Both the position numbers and the translations under genes were made by a program. Shown piece after piece: positions 40,414-48,698 of a stretch of 64,000 nucleotides of DNA. Origin of the DNA: Aliirhizobium smilacinae (lineage in GTDB: Bacteria > Pseudomonadota > Alphaproteobacteria > Rhizobiales > Rhizobiaceae); assembly GCF_006335145.1 (NCBI RefSeq), contig NZ_VDMN01000001.1, positions 1,488,001 to 1,552,000 of the forward strand, read 5' to 3'. The notes beneath the pieces are model-generated. The model searched no databases and had not been told where the DNA came from. It saw nothing but the letters and a program-made list of their open reading frames with translations. How positions within the stretch are numbered: the stretch's first letter is position 1; every line of letters begins with the position of its first letter.

Positions 40414-40770
40414 TTACCAGGTCCGGATGTCCATCTTGTGGTCGCGATGTCTCGGATGGGTCGAGAAGACGAAGATGCGATTGAGTTCCTTGTCCGTCAG
40501 CAAGCGCAGGAAGCGGACGTCGATCGTGTTGTTCATGTTGATGCGCATCAGCAGACAGCCGACCTTGTTGATCCGGGCGTCCGGGATGTCGAGATAGAAC
40601 TGCTGGGGAAGATTATACTGCGTCAGCAGGCCGAGGACCGCGCCGCTCTGGGAGATCTGCAGCACGTCGCAGCGGCGCTGCGCCATGTTGAGGATCGCCT
40701 TTTCGGTATATTCAATGCGGCCCGCATTCATCGTGTCTTCCATTTTGAACCGCTGTTCGCGGTCGTACAT
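40414..40770 (-). CDS. PilZ-like domain protein (118 aa)
   Basis: A 118-residue protein with weak PilZ character: basic AQRRCDVLQISQSGAVLGLL (compare RxxxR and D/NxSxxG of PilZ) followed by beta-rich NKVGCLLMRINMNNTIDVRF. PilZ domains bind cyclic di-GMP and often tune motility or exopolysaccharide. The start at 40770 (MYDREQRFKME) has GGAAG upstream; an in-frame ATG at 40938 reaches into the aglK region. Not part of agl. Family assignment is tentative; the S/N position is a Gln-Ser pair rather than the usual Asn/Asp-x-Ser. Confidence 0.6.
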   Translation of the reverse strand: MYDREQRFKMEDTMNAGRIEYTEKAILNMAQRRCDVLQISQSGAVLGLLTQYNLPQQFYLDIPDARINKVGCLLMRINMNNTIDVRFLRLLTDKELNRIFVFSTHPRHRDHKMDIRTW

Positions 40771-40894
40771 GAAAGATTCTTCCTTGTTCAAATAATGATT
40801 TTTGTTAATTGGCGCCGTAGCCACGACAATGCTCCTATACTTGCACATGGAGACTAGGGCGTGAAGTTTAACAAGGGGTTGGCGCGTCCCGTTT

Positions 40895-40915
40895 CCGGAC
40901 AGGAGGACCGTCCGG
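40895..40915. other. Hairpin with SD/anti-SD sequence in its loop
   Basis: CCGGAC / GTCCGG with a 9-base loop that reads AGGAGGACC on the + strand and GGTCCTCCT on the minus strand. It lies between aglK and the PilZ-like gene. On the minus-strand transcript the loop shows an anti-Shine-Dalgarno CUCCU, a motif used by several rhizobial small RNAs. No clear U-tract. Confidence 0.3.
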
Positions 40916-40947
40916 TTCGTCAAATGTGGTGAACCCACCCTTACCGG

Positions 40948-42036
40948 CTAAATACGATATGTCCTGCCTTCGGTATTGAATAGATGAAGCTTTTCAGGCG
41001 CTGCCTTGAGGCGGACTATATCGCCCTTGGAAACATCGGATGTGCCCGGCAACTTGACCACGATCGGCTCTTCGCCGGCTCCCCCTTCGAGATAGAGCAA
41101 GGTCACTTCGCCAAGTGCTTCGACCAGCAGGACACGGCCCTCGACGAGGTAATCGTCGCCTGTCGAGATTTCGAGATCTTCGGGCCGCACGCCGAGGTTT
41201 GCGGGCTTGCCCTTGTCGGCAGTCGGCACCGCGATCGGCACTCTGGCGGATTTGCCGCCCTTGAGGCTGACGGAGGCTTCGGCACCGGGCTCGCCTATCG
41301 TGACCGGAAGGATGTTCATCGCCGGAGAGCCGATGAAACGGGCGACGAAAAGGTTGGCCGGGCGCTCGTAGAGTTCCAGCGGCGGCCCGACCTGCTCGAT
41401 CTTGCCGGCAGACAGAACGACGATACGGTCGGCAAGCGTCATCGCCTCCACCTGATCGTGGGTGACATAGATCATCGTCGTATCGGCCAGCTTTTCCTTG
41501 AGCCTGGCGATCTCGATACGGGTCGCAACGCGCAGGGCCGCATCAAGATTCGACAAGGGCTCGTCGAAGAGAAAGACCTTGGGATTGCGGCAGATGGCGC
41601 GTCCGATCGCAACGCGCTGGCGCTGGCCGCCGGAGAGCGCTTTGGGCAGGCGGTCGAGATAGGGCGTGAGTTGGAGGGTATCGGCCGCCGCGCGGACGCG
41701 GCGATCGATTTCTGTCTTGCTTTCGCGGGCGATCCTCATGCCGAAAGCCATGTTGTCGTAGACGGTCATATGCGGATAAAGCGCATAGGACTGGAAGACC
41801 ATGGCGATGCCGCGGCGCGAGGGGGGCACTTCATTGACCACCTCGCCGTCGATAGACATCTGACCGGAAGTCACGGTTTCCAGCCCTGCAATCATTCGAA
41901 GCAGGGTGGATTTTCCGCAGCCGGACGGGCCGACGAAGACGATAAACTCGCCCTGTTCTATTTCCAGATCGATGCCGTGCAGCACCTTGACCTGACCATA
42001 GGACTTGCGGATCTCCTTGAGCGTTACACCGGTCAT
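40948..42036 (-). CDS. aglK: Alpha-glucoside ABC transporter ATP-binding protein AglK
   Basis: A 362-residue MalK/UgpC-type ABC ATPase. Walker A GPSGCGKST near residue 38, signature ALSGGQRQRVAIGRAI, Walker B VFLFDEPLSNLDAALR, H-loop VTHDQVEAMTLADR, and a C-terminal TOBE regulatory domain. It energises AglFG-mediated uptake of sucrose, maltose and trehalose-like alpha-glucosides. Start at 42036 (MTGVTLKEIR) after GAGGGAGGAAG; the in-frame ATG at 42120 is rejected. Last gene of aglEFGAK. Confidence 0.92.
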   Translation of the reverse strand: MTGVTLKEIRKSYGQVKVLHGIDLEIEQGEFIVFVGPSGCGKSTLLRMIAGLETVTSGQMSIDGEVVNEVPPSRRGIAMVFQSYALYPHMTVYDNMAFGMRIARESKTEIDRRVRAAADTLQLTPYLDRLPKALSGGQRQRVAIGRAICRNPKVFLFDEPLSNLDAALRVATRIEIARLKEKLADTTMIYVTHDQVEAMTLADRIVVLSAGKIEQVGPPLELYERPANLFVARFIGSPAMNILPVTIGEPGAEASVSLKGGKSARVPIAVPTADKGKPANLGVRPEDLEISTGDDYLVEGRVLLVEALGEVTLLYLEGGAGEEPIVVKLPGTSDVSKGDIVRLKAAPEKLHLFNTEGRTYRI

Positions 42037-42064
42037 GATCTTCCTCCCTCCCCTTATCCTTGCC

Positions 42065-43732
42065 TCAGACCTGTCGGGCGAAGAACCCGCCCCAGGCCGG
42101 TAGTTCGATGTTTTTCCCATCGCGAGCGGCTTCGAAGCCGTGACCTTCGAGAGCCTCCCACTCGCCGGCCGGCAACGTGCCTGAAACGGAAGTAGCGCTC
42201 ATGTTGAAAATGCACAGGATCGTCTCGTTGCCGTGGTGCCGCTGGTACGTCAGCAACGATGCTTCCACGGGTAGAAATTCTATCTCGCCCTTGGCAAAGG
42301 CGGGATGCGCCTTGCGGAAGGCGAGGAAGCGGCGGTACTGCTCCAGCACCGAGGACGGATCGCCATATTGGGCGCTGACGGCGTGCAACTGGTGTTCGAC
42401 CGGGATGGGTAGCCAAGTGCGTTCGGCTGTCGAGAAACCTGCCTGCAGTGCCTGCGCGTCCCAGACCATCGGTGTGCGGCAACCGTCGCGGCCCTTGAAT
42501 TCCGGCCAGAACTGGATGCCGTAAGGGTCCTGCAGGTCGGCATAGGCGATATCGGCTTCCGTCAGGCCAAGTTCCTCGCCCTGATAAAGGCAGACGGAAC
42601 CGCGCTGGCTGAGCAGGATGCCCGAGAGCATCTTGGCATAGCTGTCGCGGTCGAGAACCTCCTGGCCCCAGCGGCTGACATGGCGGATGACATCGTGGTT
42701 GGAGAAAGCCCAGCAGACCCAGCCTTCCGGTGCTGCGGCGGAAAATGCATGCTGCGTTTCGACCACGCGTTCGGGCGTCAGCGCATCGGGCGCCAGGAAT
42801 TCGAAGGCGTAGCACATTTGCATCTTGTCATCGCCGGACGTATATTCGCCGACGATTTCGAGGCCACGCTGGCTATCGCCGACTTCGCCGACGGCAGCAA
42901 TTGCGGGAAACTCGTTCAGAACGGCGCGAAAACGCTTGAGGAATTCGAGGTTTTCCGGGCGGTTCTTGTCGTAGAGATGTTCCTGGAAATTGTAGGGATT
43001 GACCGCCGGCGCCGTGGAGGCGTTGCGGCGCGACGGATCGAGCGCCGGGTTGTCGCGCAGTTCCTTGTCGTGGAAGTAGAAGTTGATCGTGTCGAGGCGG
43101 AAACCATCGACGCCGCGCTTCAGCCAGAAGCGGGTCATGTCGAGCAGCGCATCCTGCACCTCGGCATTATGCAGGTTCATATCCGGCTGCGAGGTGAGGA
43201 AGTTGTGCATGTAATATTGCATGCGCGTCGGATCCCAATGCCAGGCGGACCCGCCGAAAATCGAAAGCCAGTTGTTGGGCGGCGTGCCATCGGGCCTGGC
43301 ATCGGCCCAGACATACCAGTCGGCCTTGGGATTGAAGCGCGAGGAGCGGCTTTCTATGAACCACGGGTGCTGGTCGGACGAATGGGACATGACCAGATCG
43401 ATCATCACCTTGATGCCGAGGCGATGGGCTTCGGCGATCATGCCGTCGAAATCCGACAGCGTGCCGAACATCGGATCGACATCGGTATAGTTTGAGACGT
43501 CGTAGCCGAAATCCTTCATCGGCGACGGGAAGAAAGGCGAGATCCAGACGGCATCGGCGCCGAGCGCTGCGATATGCGGCAGGCGGGCGGTGATGCCCTT
43601 CAGATCGCCGATGCCGTCGCCGTTCGAATCCTGAAAGGAGCGCGGGTAGATCTGATAGATGACCGCGCCACGCCACCAGTCGCGGTCCTGGCTCTTATCG
43701 GACGTAGCGACAGCTTCTGCGGAAATGCTCAT
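42065..43732 (-). CDS. aglA: Alpha-glucosidase (GH13)
   Basis: A 555-residue glycoside hydrolase family 13 enzyme acting on alpha-glucosides inside the cell. Conserved regions: DLVMSHSSDQHPWF (region I), GFRLDTINF with the nucleophile Asp at about residue 211, AAVGEVGD with the acid/base Glu near 281, and FSNHDVIRH. It lies 28 bases downstream of aglG and 28 upstream of aglK, inside the agl operon, so it hydrolyses what AglEFGK import. Confidence 0.93.
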   Translation of the reverse strand: MSISAEAVATSDKSQDRDWWRGAVIYQIYPRSFQDSNGDGIGDLKGITARLPHIAALGADAVWISPFFPSPMKDFGYDVSNYTDVDPMFGTLSDFDGMIAEAHRLGIKVMIDLVMSHSSDQHPWFIESRSSRFNPKADWYVWADARPDGTPPNNWLSIFGGSAWHWDPTRMQYYMHNFLTSQPDMNLHNAEVQDALLDMTRFWLKRGVDGFRLDTINFYFHDKELRDNPALDPSRRNASTAPAVNPYNFQEHLYDKNRPENLEFLKRFRAVLNEFPAIAAVGEVGDSQRGLEIVGEYTSGDDKMQMCYAFEFLAPDALTPERVVETQHAFSAAAPEGWVCWAFSNHDVIRHVSRWGQEVLDRDSYAKMLSGILLSQRGSVCLYQGEELGLTEADIAYADLQDPYGIQFWPEFKGRDGCRTPMVWDAQALQAGFSTAERTWLPIPVEHQLHAVSAQYGDPSSVLEQYRRFLAFRKAHPAFAKGEIEFLPVEASLLTYQRHHGNETILCIFNMSATSVSGTLPAGEWEALEGHGFEAARDGKNIELPAWGGFFARQV

Positions 43733-43759
43733 TCAAAATCCTTGTCGGTTCTTAATGGA

Positions 43760-44932
43760 TCAGCCGCCCTTGACTGAGCCCGCGAGGAGGCCGCGGACGA
43801 GATATCGCTGCAGGGCAAAAAAGACGATAATCGGGACGATGATGGTAATGAAGGCCGAAGCGGTGAGGATTTCCCACTTTCCGCCCATGGAGCCAAGCAA
43901 TGCGTTGAGCGCGCCCGTCAGCACCAGCTGGTCCTTGCCGGTGCCGAGGAAAACCATGGCGACGAGAAGGTCGTTCCAGGTCCAGAGGAACTGGAAGATG
44001 GAAAACGACGCCAGCGCCGGGAAGGAGAGAGGCAGCACGATCCGCACAAAAATCTCGAAATCGCTGGCGCCATCGACACGGGCGGATTCGATCACTTCCT
44101 TCGGCAGGCCGGCGATGTAATTGCGCAGCAGATAGATCGCCAGCGGCATGCCGAAAGCCGCATGTGCCAGCCATATGCCGACGTAACTGCGGGATGCGAT
44201 GCCGAAGAAAGCACCGATCTCGTTGTACATTTTCAGAAGCGGGATAAGCGACATCTGCAACGGAACGACGATCAGGCCGACAACCACGGCAATGATGATC
44301 GCTCTGCCGGGAAAATGCATCCATGACAGCGCGTAAGCCGCAAAGGCTGAGATCAGAATAGGGATAATCGTTGCCGGGATGGCGACCGTCAGCGAATTGA
44401 CGAAGGCCTGGCCGATGCCCTGCGACGTGAGTACCGTTCGGTAGTTATCGAGCGTGAAGGAGGCGGGTTGTGCGATCGACAGATAAACGCGCTTGCCGCG
44501 CTTGTCGCTGAATGGTGCGTTCTTCGAATAGACGTAACTGCCATCCTCGTTGACAGTCAGCGTTTCGCCATCGCCGATATCCGCGGGATTGCCGGCGGTG
44601 AATTCCGTCGGGGCCGCGACTTTCGTGCCGAAGGCGCGGACTGCTCCCTTTTTTGCTCCCTCTTGGCTGCCGTCGAAGACCGAACCGGAAATCACGAAGT
44701 TAGGGCCGTCCTGCCTTGCCGTCGATGGCTCGCCGAGACGCGCCGCACTGGTTTCTGCGGCACCGGTGAAGGCCGTCCACCAGCCGGACGAGGCGATCTG
44801 CCCCGGCTCGCGCAACGAGGTGACGAGGATGCCGATTGTCGGGATGAGCCAGAGGATGCAGATGAGCAGAACGGAAAGATGAACGATCAGTCGAGGCAAG
44901 CCGATGCGGCGGAGGTTGATCGCTGCGTTCAT
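43760..44932 (-). CDS. aglG: Alpha-glucoside ABC transporter permease AglG
   Basis: A 390-residue permease of the MalG class. One span is near the N-terminus (VHLSVLLICILWLIPTIGIL, about 17-37), then five more from residue 190 on; the EAA loop is VIESARVDGASDFEIFVRIV. Between span 1 and span 2 sits a roughly 120-residue polar region with DGSYVYSKNAPFSDKRGKRV, much longer than the loop in E. coli MalG. It starts one base after aglF ends, so the two are coupled. Confidence 0.92.
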   Translation of the reverse strand: MNAAINLRRIGLPRLIVHLSVLLICILWLIPTIGILVTSLREPGQIASSGWWTAFTGAAETSAARLGEPSTARQDGPNFVISGSVFDGSQEGAKKGAVRAFGTKVAAPTEFTAGNPADIGDGETLTVNEDGSYVYSKNAPFSDKRGKRVYLSIAQPASFTLDNYRTVLTSQGIGQAFVNSLTVAIPATIIPILISAFAAYALSWMHFPGRAIIIAVVVGLIVVPLQMSLIPLLKMYNEIGAFFGIASRSYVGIWLAHAAFGMPLAIYLLRNYIAGLPKEVIESARVDGASDFEIFVRIVLPLSFPALASFSIFQFLWTWNDLLVAMVFLGTGKDQLVLTGALNALLGSMGGKWEILTASAFITIIVPIIVFFALQRYLVRGLLAGSVKGG

Positions 44933-44933
44933 G

Positions 44934-45947
44934 TCAGTGACCTCCCCGGTCTTCGCTGGCCTGGCGGATGTTCCAGATCATGATCGGCGTCACCGCCGCC
45001 ATGATGATCAGCGCTATTATCGCGCTTCGGCCGCTATCTCCGCCGCCGCGGAACATCCAGTCGAACATCAGGTTTGCCAGTACCATCGTGTTCCACTGGC
45101 CGTTGGTCATGGTCAAAACGATATCGAAGACCTTTAGGACGAGAATGGTGATCGTCGTCCAGACGACCGCGATCGTGCCCCAGATCTGCGGCACCATGAT
45201 CTTCCAGAAAATTTGCCAGCCATTCGCGCCGTCGATCACGGCCGCTTCGATCGTTTCCTCCGGAATACCGCGGAGTGCCGCCGACAGGATGACCATGGCG
45301 AAACCGGTCTGGATCCAGATCAGGATCACCATGAGGAAGAAATTGTTCCAGATCGGCATCGCAATCCAGACCTGAGGATCGCCGCCAAAGAATTGCACGA
45401 TGGCATTGAGAAGGCCGATCTGCGTGCCGTCCGCACCGCGATATTCGTAGATGAATTTCCAGATGACGGAAGCGCCGACGAAGGAGATCGCCATCGGCAT
45501 GAAGATCAGGCTTTTGGCGATATTGCCCCACCAGATGCGGTCGGTCAGGACCGCGATGACGAGACCAAAGAAGGTGCAGGCGGCGGGCACGACCGCAAGC
45601 CAGAGGATGTTGTTGAAGATCGACTGGCGGAACTGCGCGTCGGTTGCCGCCCATTTGTAATTGGCCAGCCCGACGAAATTGCCACCGGACCGGTCATAGA
45701 AGGAGAGGATGAAGGTCGCGATGACGGGATAGACGAGGTAGACGATCATCAGCAGCAGCGCAGGGCCTAAAAACAGCCAGGGCCGGATTGCTGCCTGGGT
45801 CTTGAGGTTGGCGGAGATCCGCCGCACGTCTCCCGAGCGCACGGGCAGGATGATCTGCAGCAGCTTGTCGGAAAGCCAGTAATAGATCGCACAGGCGAAG
45901 ACGCCGGTGATTACGGCGCCAAAGGCCGAGATTATCTGCGATGCCAT
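44934..45947 (-). CDS. aglF: Alpha-glucoside ABC transporter permease AglF
   Basis: A 337-residue MalF-class permease. An extra N-terminal membrane region (about 5-36) precedes the usual six spans; the EAA loop is TIEAAVIDGANGWQIFWKIM. It forms the channel with AglG. It follows aglE after 213 bases that include a RIME-like repeat, and abuts aglG. Confidence 0.92.
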   Translation of the reverse strand: MASQIISAFGAVITGVFACAIYYWLSDKLLQIILPVRSGDVRRISANLKTQAAIRPWLFLGPALLLMIVYLVYPVIATFILSFYDRSGGNFVGLANYKWAATDAQFRQSIFNNILWLAVVPAACTFFGLVIAVLTDRIWWGNIAKSLIFMPMAISFVGASVIWKFIYEYRGADGTQIGLLNAIVQFFGGDPQVWIAMPIWNNFFLMVILIWIQTGFAMVILSAALRGIPEETIEAAVIDGANGWQIFWKIMVPQIWGTIAVVWTTITILVLKVFDIVLTMTNGQWNTMVLANLMFDWMFRGGGDSGRSAIIALIIMAAVTPIMIWNIRQASEDRGGH

Positions 45948-45997
45948 GCCGCCCCTCCCAATTTCTGTGGCTTAAGCGCAGACATTCGTCTGCTTGG

Positions 45998-46132
45998 CCC
46001 CTAACTCTAACCCTCTCCCCGTAAACGGGGCGAGGGAACGTGCCCTGCGCATAGGCCGAGACTATCGAGACGTCGCGCCTTGCGTCCTTCTCCCCGCATG
46101 CGGGGAGAAGGTGCCGGCAGGCGGATGAGGGG
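45998..46132. repeat. RIME-like intergenic palindromic repeat, copy 2
   Basis: Second copy of the element at 27643-27779. The left hairpin CCCCG-TAAA-CGGGG, the ACGTGCC after it, and a perfect right-hand palindrome built on CTTCTCCCCGCATGCGGGGA are all present; edges are CCCCTAACTC and GGATGAGGGG. It sits inside the agl operon between aglE and aglF and could modulate transcript stability there. Confidence 0.78.
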
Positions 46133-46160
46133 CCGCCGGCATAATCGAGAGAAGAAGTTT

Positions 46161-47522
46161 CTACTTCAACCCGTCCCAGGCCTTCTGGATTTCGCCTGCA
46201 GCCGTCTTTGCATCCTTGCCGCCGACATAATCGATCATGCCGGTCCAGAAGGCACCGGCGCCGATCTTGCCGGGCATCTGGTCGGAAGCATCGAAACGGA
46301 AGGTGGTTGCGTTGGTAAGGAGTTCGCCCTGTTTCTTGAGGACGTCGTTGGCATAGGCGTGCAGATTGACGCCCTTGTACGGCGTAAGGAAGGAGGCCTG
46401 CGCCATCCAGACCTCATGGGCGATCGGCGTCTTCAGGAACTCGATGAAGGCCTTGGAGGCGGGACTATCCTTGGTGATGGCGAAGAACGTGCCGGCCCCG
46501 AGAACCGGTGTGCCGAGTTCAGGCTTGGATGCATAGGTCGGCATGTAGAAGAAATCGGCATCGACGCCGAGTTCCTTGTCCGGTGGGAAGAAGGACGGGA
46601 CGAAGGAGGCCTGGTGATGCAGGTAGCATTTCGGCGGGATGTCGAAGAGGCCCTTCGGGCTGTCGCGGAAATCGGTGGAGGCAACAGCTGCCACGCCGCC
46701 GGCGACATATTTTTCGTTCTTGGCGAACTTGCCGAATTCATCGATCGCTCCGACCACGGCCGGATCGTCGAACTTCACCTCGTTGCTCACCCATTTGTCG
46801 TAGGTTTCCGGCGTCTGGGTGCGCAGCATCATGTCCTCGACCCAATCGGTCGCCGGCCAGCCGGTCGCGCCGCCGGAACCAAGACCGATGCACCACGGCA
46901 CACCACCGTCCTCAACGATCTGGTCGGTCAGCTTGAGGAGATCCTCCATGGTTTTGGGCACTTCATAGCCGGCTTCCTCGAAATTTTCCGGCACGTACCA
47001 GACCATGGACTTGAGATCGGCCTTGAAGGGGAAGCCGAAATACCCTTCCTCGCCATCCTTGCCCTTGTAGGTGCCGTAGCGGATCCAGTCCTCGCCGGAG
47101 CCGTAATTGGTCTTGACCCAATCGGCATTTTCCTGACCGAGCGGGGTCAGAAAGCCCTTGGTGGAAAGGTCGGCCAGAAGGCCGGGCTGCGGGATGATGG
47201 CGATGTTTGGCGGAGATCCCGCCTGAGTATCGATGACGATCTGCTGTTCGTAATTTTCGGAAGAAGAATATTTTCCATTCACGCCGGTGGCAGCGTTAAA
47301 ATAGGCAAGCACGCTGTTGAACAGCACTTCGTCTTCACCGCGCCATGGGCCAAACAGGGTCAGGCTCTGGCCTTTGATGTCCGCATGGGCCGCCTTGAAA
47401 TCCTCAAAGCTTTTCCAGTTGAATTTCGCATCCTCGCCGGGCGGAAACTTCAGTTCCTGCGCACCTGCCGCCCCCGCCAGCAAGGCAACCAATGCGGTGC
47501 CAACCCAAACTGAAGTTCTCAT
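46161..47522 (-). CDS. aglE: Alpha-glucoside-binding periplasmic protein AglE
   Basis: A 453-residue extracellular solute-binding protein, family 1, with a signal peptide (MRTSVWVGTALVALLAGAAG, cleaved near AQE). It captures alpha-glucosides for AglFGK. Typical blocks are LTLFGPWRGEDEVLFNSVLA and FKADLKSMVWYVPENFEEAG. Start at 47522 after GGGAGGATA; the longer frame from 47642 would hide the signal. First gene of the operon. No LacI-type aglR lies upstream as it does in S. meliloti; instead folD is upstream on the same strand. Confidence 0.92.
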   Translation of the reverse strand: MRTSVWVGTALVALLAGAAGAQELKFPPGEDAKFNWKSFEDFKAAHADIKGQSLTLFGPWRGEDEVLFNSVLAYFNAATGVNGKYSSSENYEQQIVIDTQAGSPPNIAIIPQPGLLADLSTKGFLTPLGQENADWVKTNYGSGEDWIRYGTYKGKDGEEGYFGFPFKADLKSMVWYVPENFEEAGYEVPKTMEDLLKLTDQIVEDGGVPWCIGLGSGGATGWPATDWVEDMMLRTQTPETYDKWVSNEVKFDDPAVVGAIDEFGKFAKNEKYVAGGVAAVASTDFRDSPKGLFDIPPKCYLHHQASFVPSFFPPDKELGVDADFFYMPTYASKPELGTPVLGAGTFFAITKDSPASKAFIEFLKTPIAHEVWMAQASFLTPYKGVNLHAYANDVLKKQGELLTNATTFRFDASDQMPGKIGAGAFWTGMIDYVGGKDAKTAAGEIQKAWDGLK

Positions 47523-47680
47523 CAAATATCCTCCCGTCAGAAATCGTTTTGCCGATCTGAAAGGCAGCCTTCGAAGCGAAAGAAGGCAACCGGGATATTG
47601 ATTTAACGCGCTGGCTGAAGAATCAAGAGGGCGCCTACGCAACCCTTTGTCGCATACCGGATCAAATGCTCTTTATGGGA

Positions 47681-48580
47681 TCAAAACTTCGGTGCGGCCA
47701 GACCTGCGGTGCGGTGTGCGGCGATGACCGTATTGGCCATCAGCATGGCGATCGTCATTGGTCCAACGCCGCCCGGAACCGGTGTGATCGAAGCGGCAAC
47801 CTCGGAGGCTTCGGCAAAGGCGACATCGCCGACCAGCCTGGTCTTGCCTTCGCCTTTTTCCGGCGCGGCTATACGATTGATGCCGACATCGATGACGGTA
47901 GCGCCCGGCTTTACCCAATCACGCCTGACCATTTCGGCGCGGCCCACGGCAGCGACGAGAATATCGGCATTGCGGCAAACGGATGCGAGATCCTTGGTGC
48001 GCGAGTGCGCCATGGTGACGGTGGCGTTGGCTGCAAGCAGCAACAGGCCCATCGGCTTGCCGAACAGGTTGGAGCGGCCGATGACGACGGCGTTGAGGCC
48101 CGACAGATCATCGCCGTGGACGCGCCTGACCAACAGCATCGAGCCGGCAGGGGTGCAGGAGATGAGACCGCTTTCGAGGTCGCCGGTGGCGATCTTGCCG
48201 GCATTGGCGATGTTCAGTCCGTCGACATCCTTTTCAGGCAGGATCGACTGGACGATGGCATCGGAATCGAAATGTTTCGGCAAAGGCAATTGCACGAGAA
48301 TGCCATGGACTTGCGGATCGGCATTGAGCGTATCGACGAGAGCCTGCAGTTCCTCCTGCGTCGTCTCTTCCGGCAAAGTGTGCTGGATCGAGTTGAAGCC
48401 GCATTGCTTGGCCATCTTGCCCTTGGAATTGACATAGGCGTGGCTTGCCGGATCATTGCCGACGATGACGACCGCGAGGCCCGGCTTGATGCCGGTTTTG
48501 CCTTCCAGCGATACGGATGCTTCGGTTACGGCGGAAATCACGGAAGCGGCCGCTTCCTTGCCATCGATCACAAATGCCAC
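47681..48580 (-). CDS. folD: Methylenetetrahydrofolate dehydrogenase/cyclohydrolase
   Basis: A 299-residue bifunctional FolD, interconverting methylene-, methenyl- and formyl-THF for one-carbon supply. Motifs: [14 protein letters not shown] with the active-site Tyr and Lys near residue 50, [33 protein letters not shown] and [14 protein letters not shown]. The start is GTG at 48580 with GAGGAG six bases upstream; an ATG at 48643 would add an atypical extension. Independent of agl by function. Confidence 0.94.
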   Translation of the reverse strand: MAFVIDGKEAAASVISAVTEASVSLEGKTGIKPGLAVVIVGNDPASHAYVNSKGKMAKQCGFNSIQHTLPEETTQEELQALVDTLNADPQVHGILVQLPLPKHFDSDAIVQSILPEKDVDGLNIANAGKIATGDLESGLISCTPAGSMLLVRRVHGDDLSGLNAVVIGRSNLFGKPMGLLLLAANATVTMAHSRTKDLASVCRNADILVAAVGRAEMVRRDWVKPGATVIDVGINRIAAPEKGEGKTRLVGDVAFAEASEVAASITPVPGGVGPMTIAMLMANTVIAAHRTAGLAAPKF

Positions 48581-48698
48581 GGTGAACTCCTCGCTTCTCA
48601 GCGTCAAATTAGGGGATCGGCAAGCGGCCGATTGCCCGTCCACGCCCTATGCTGTCCCGATCAGGCAAATGCAAGGAGTTTGTGCGGGGTGGGCAGGG

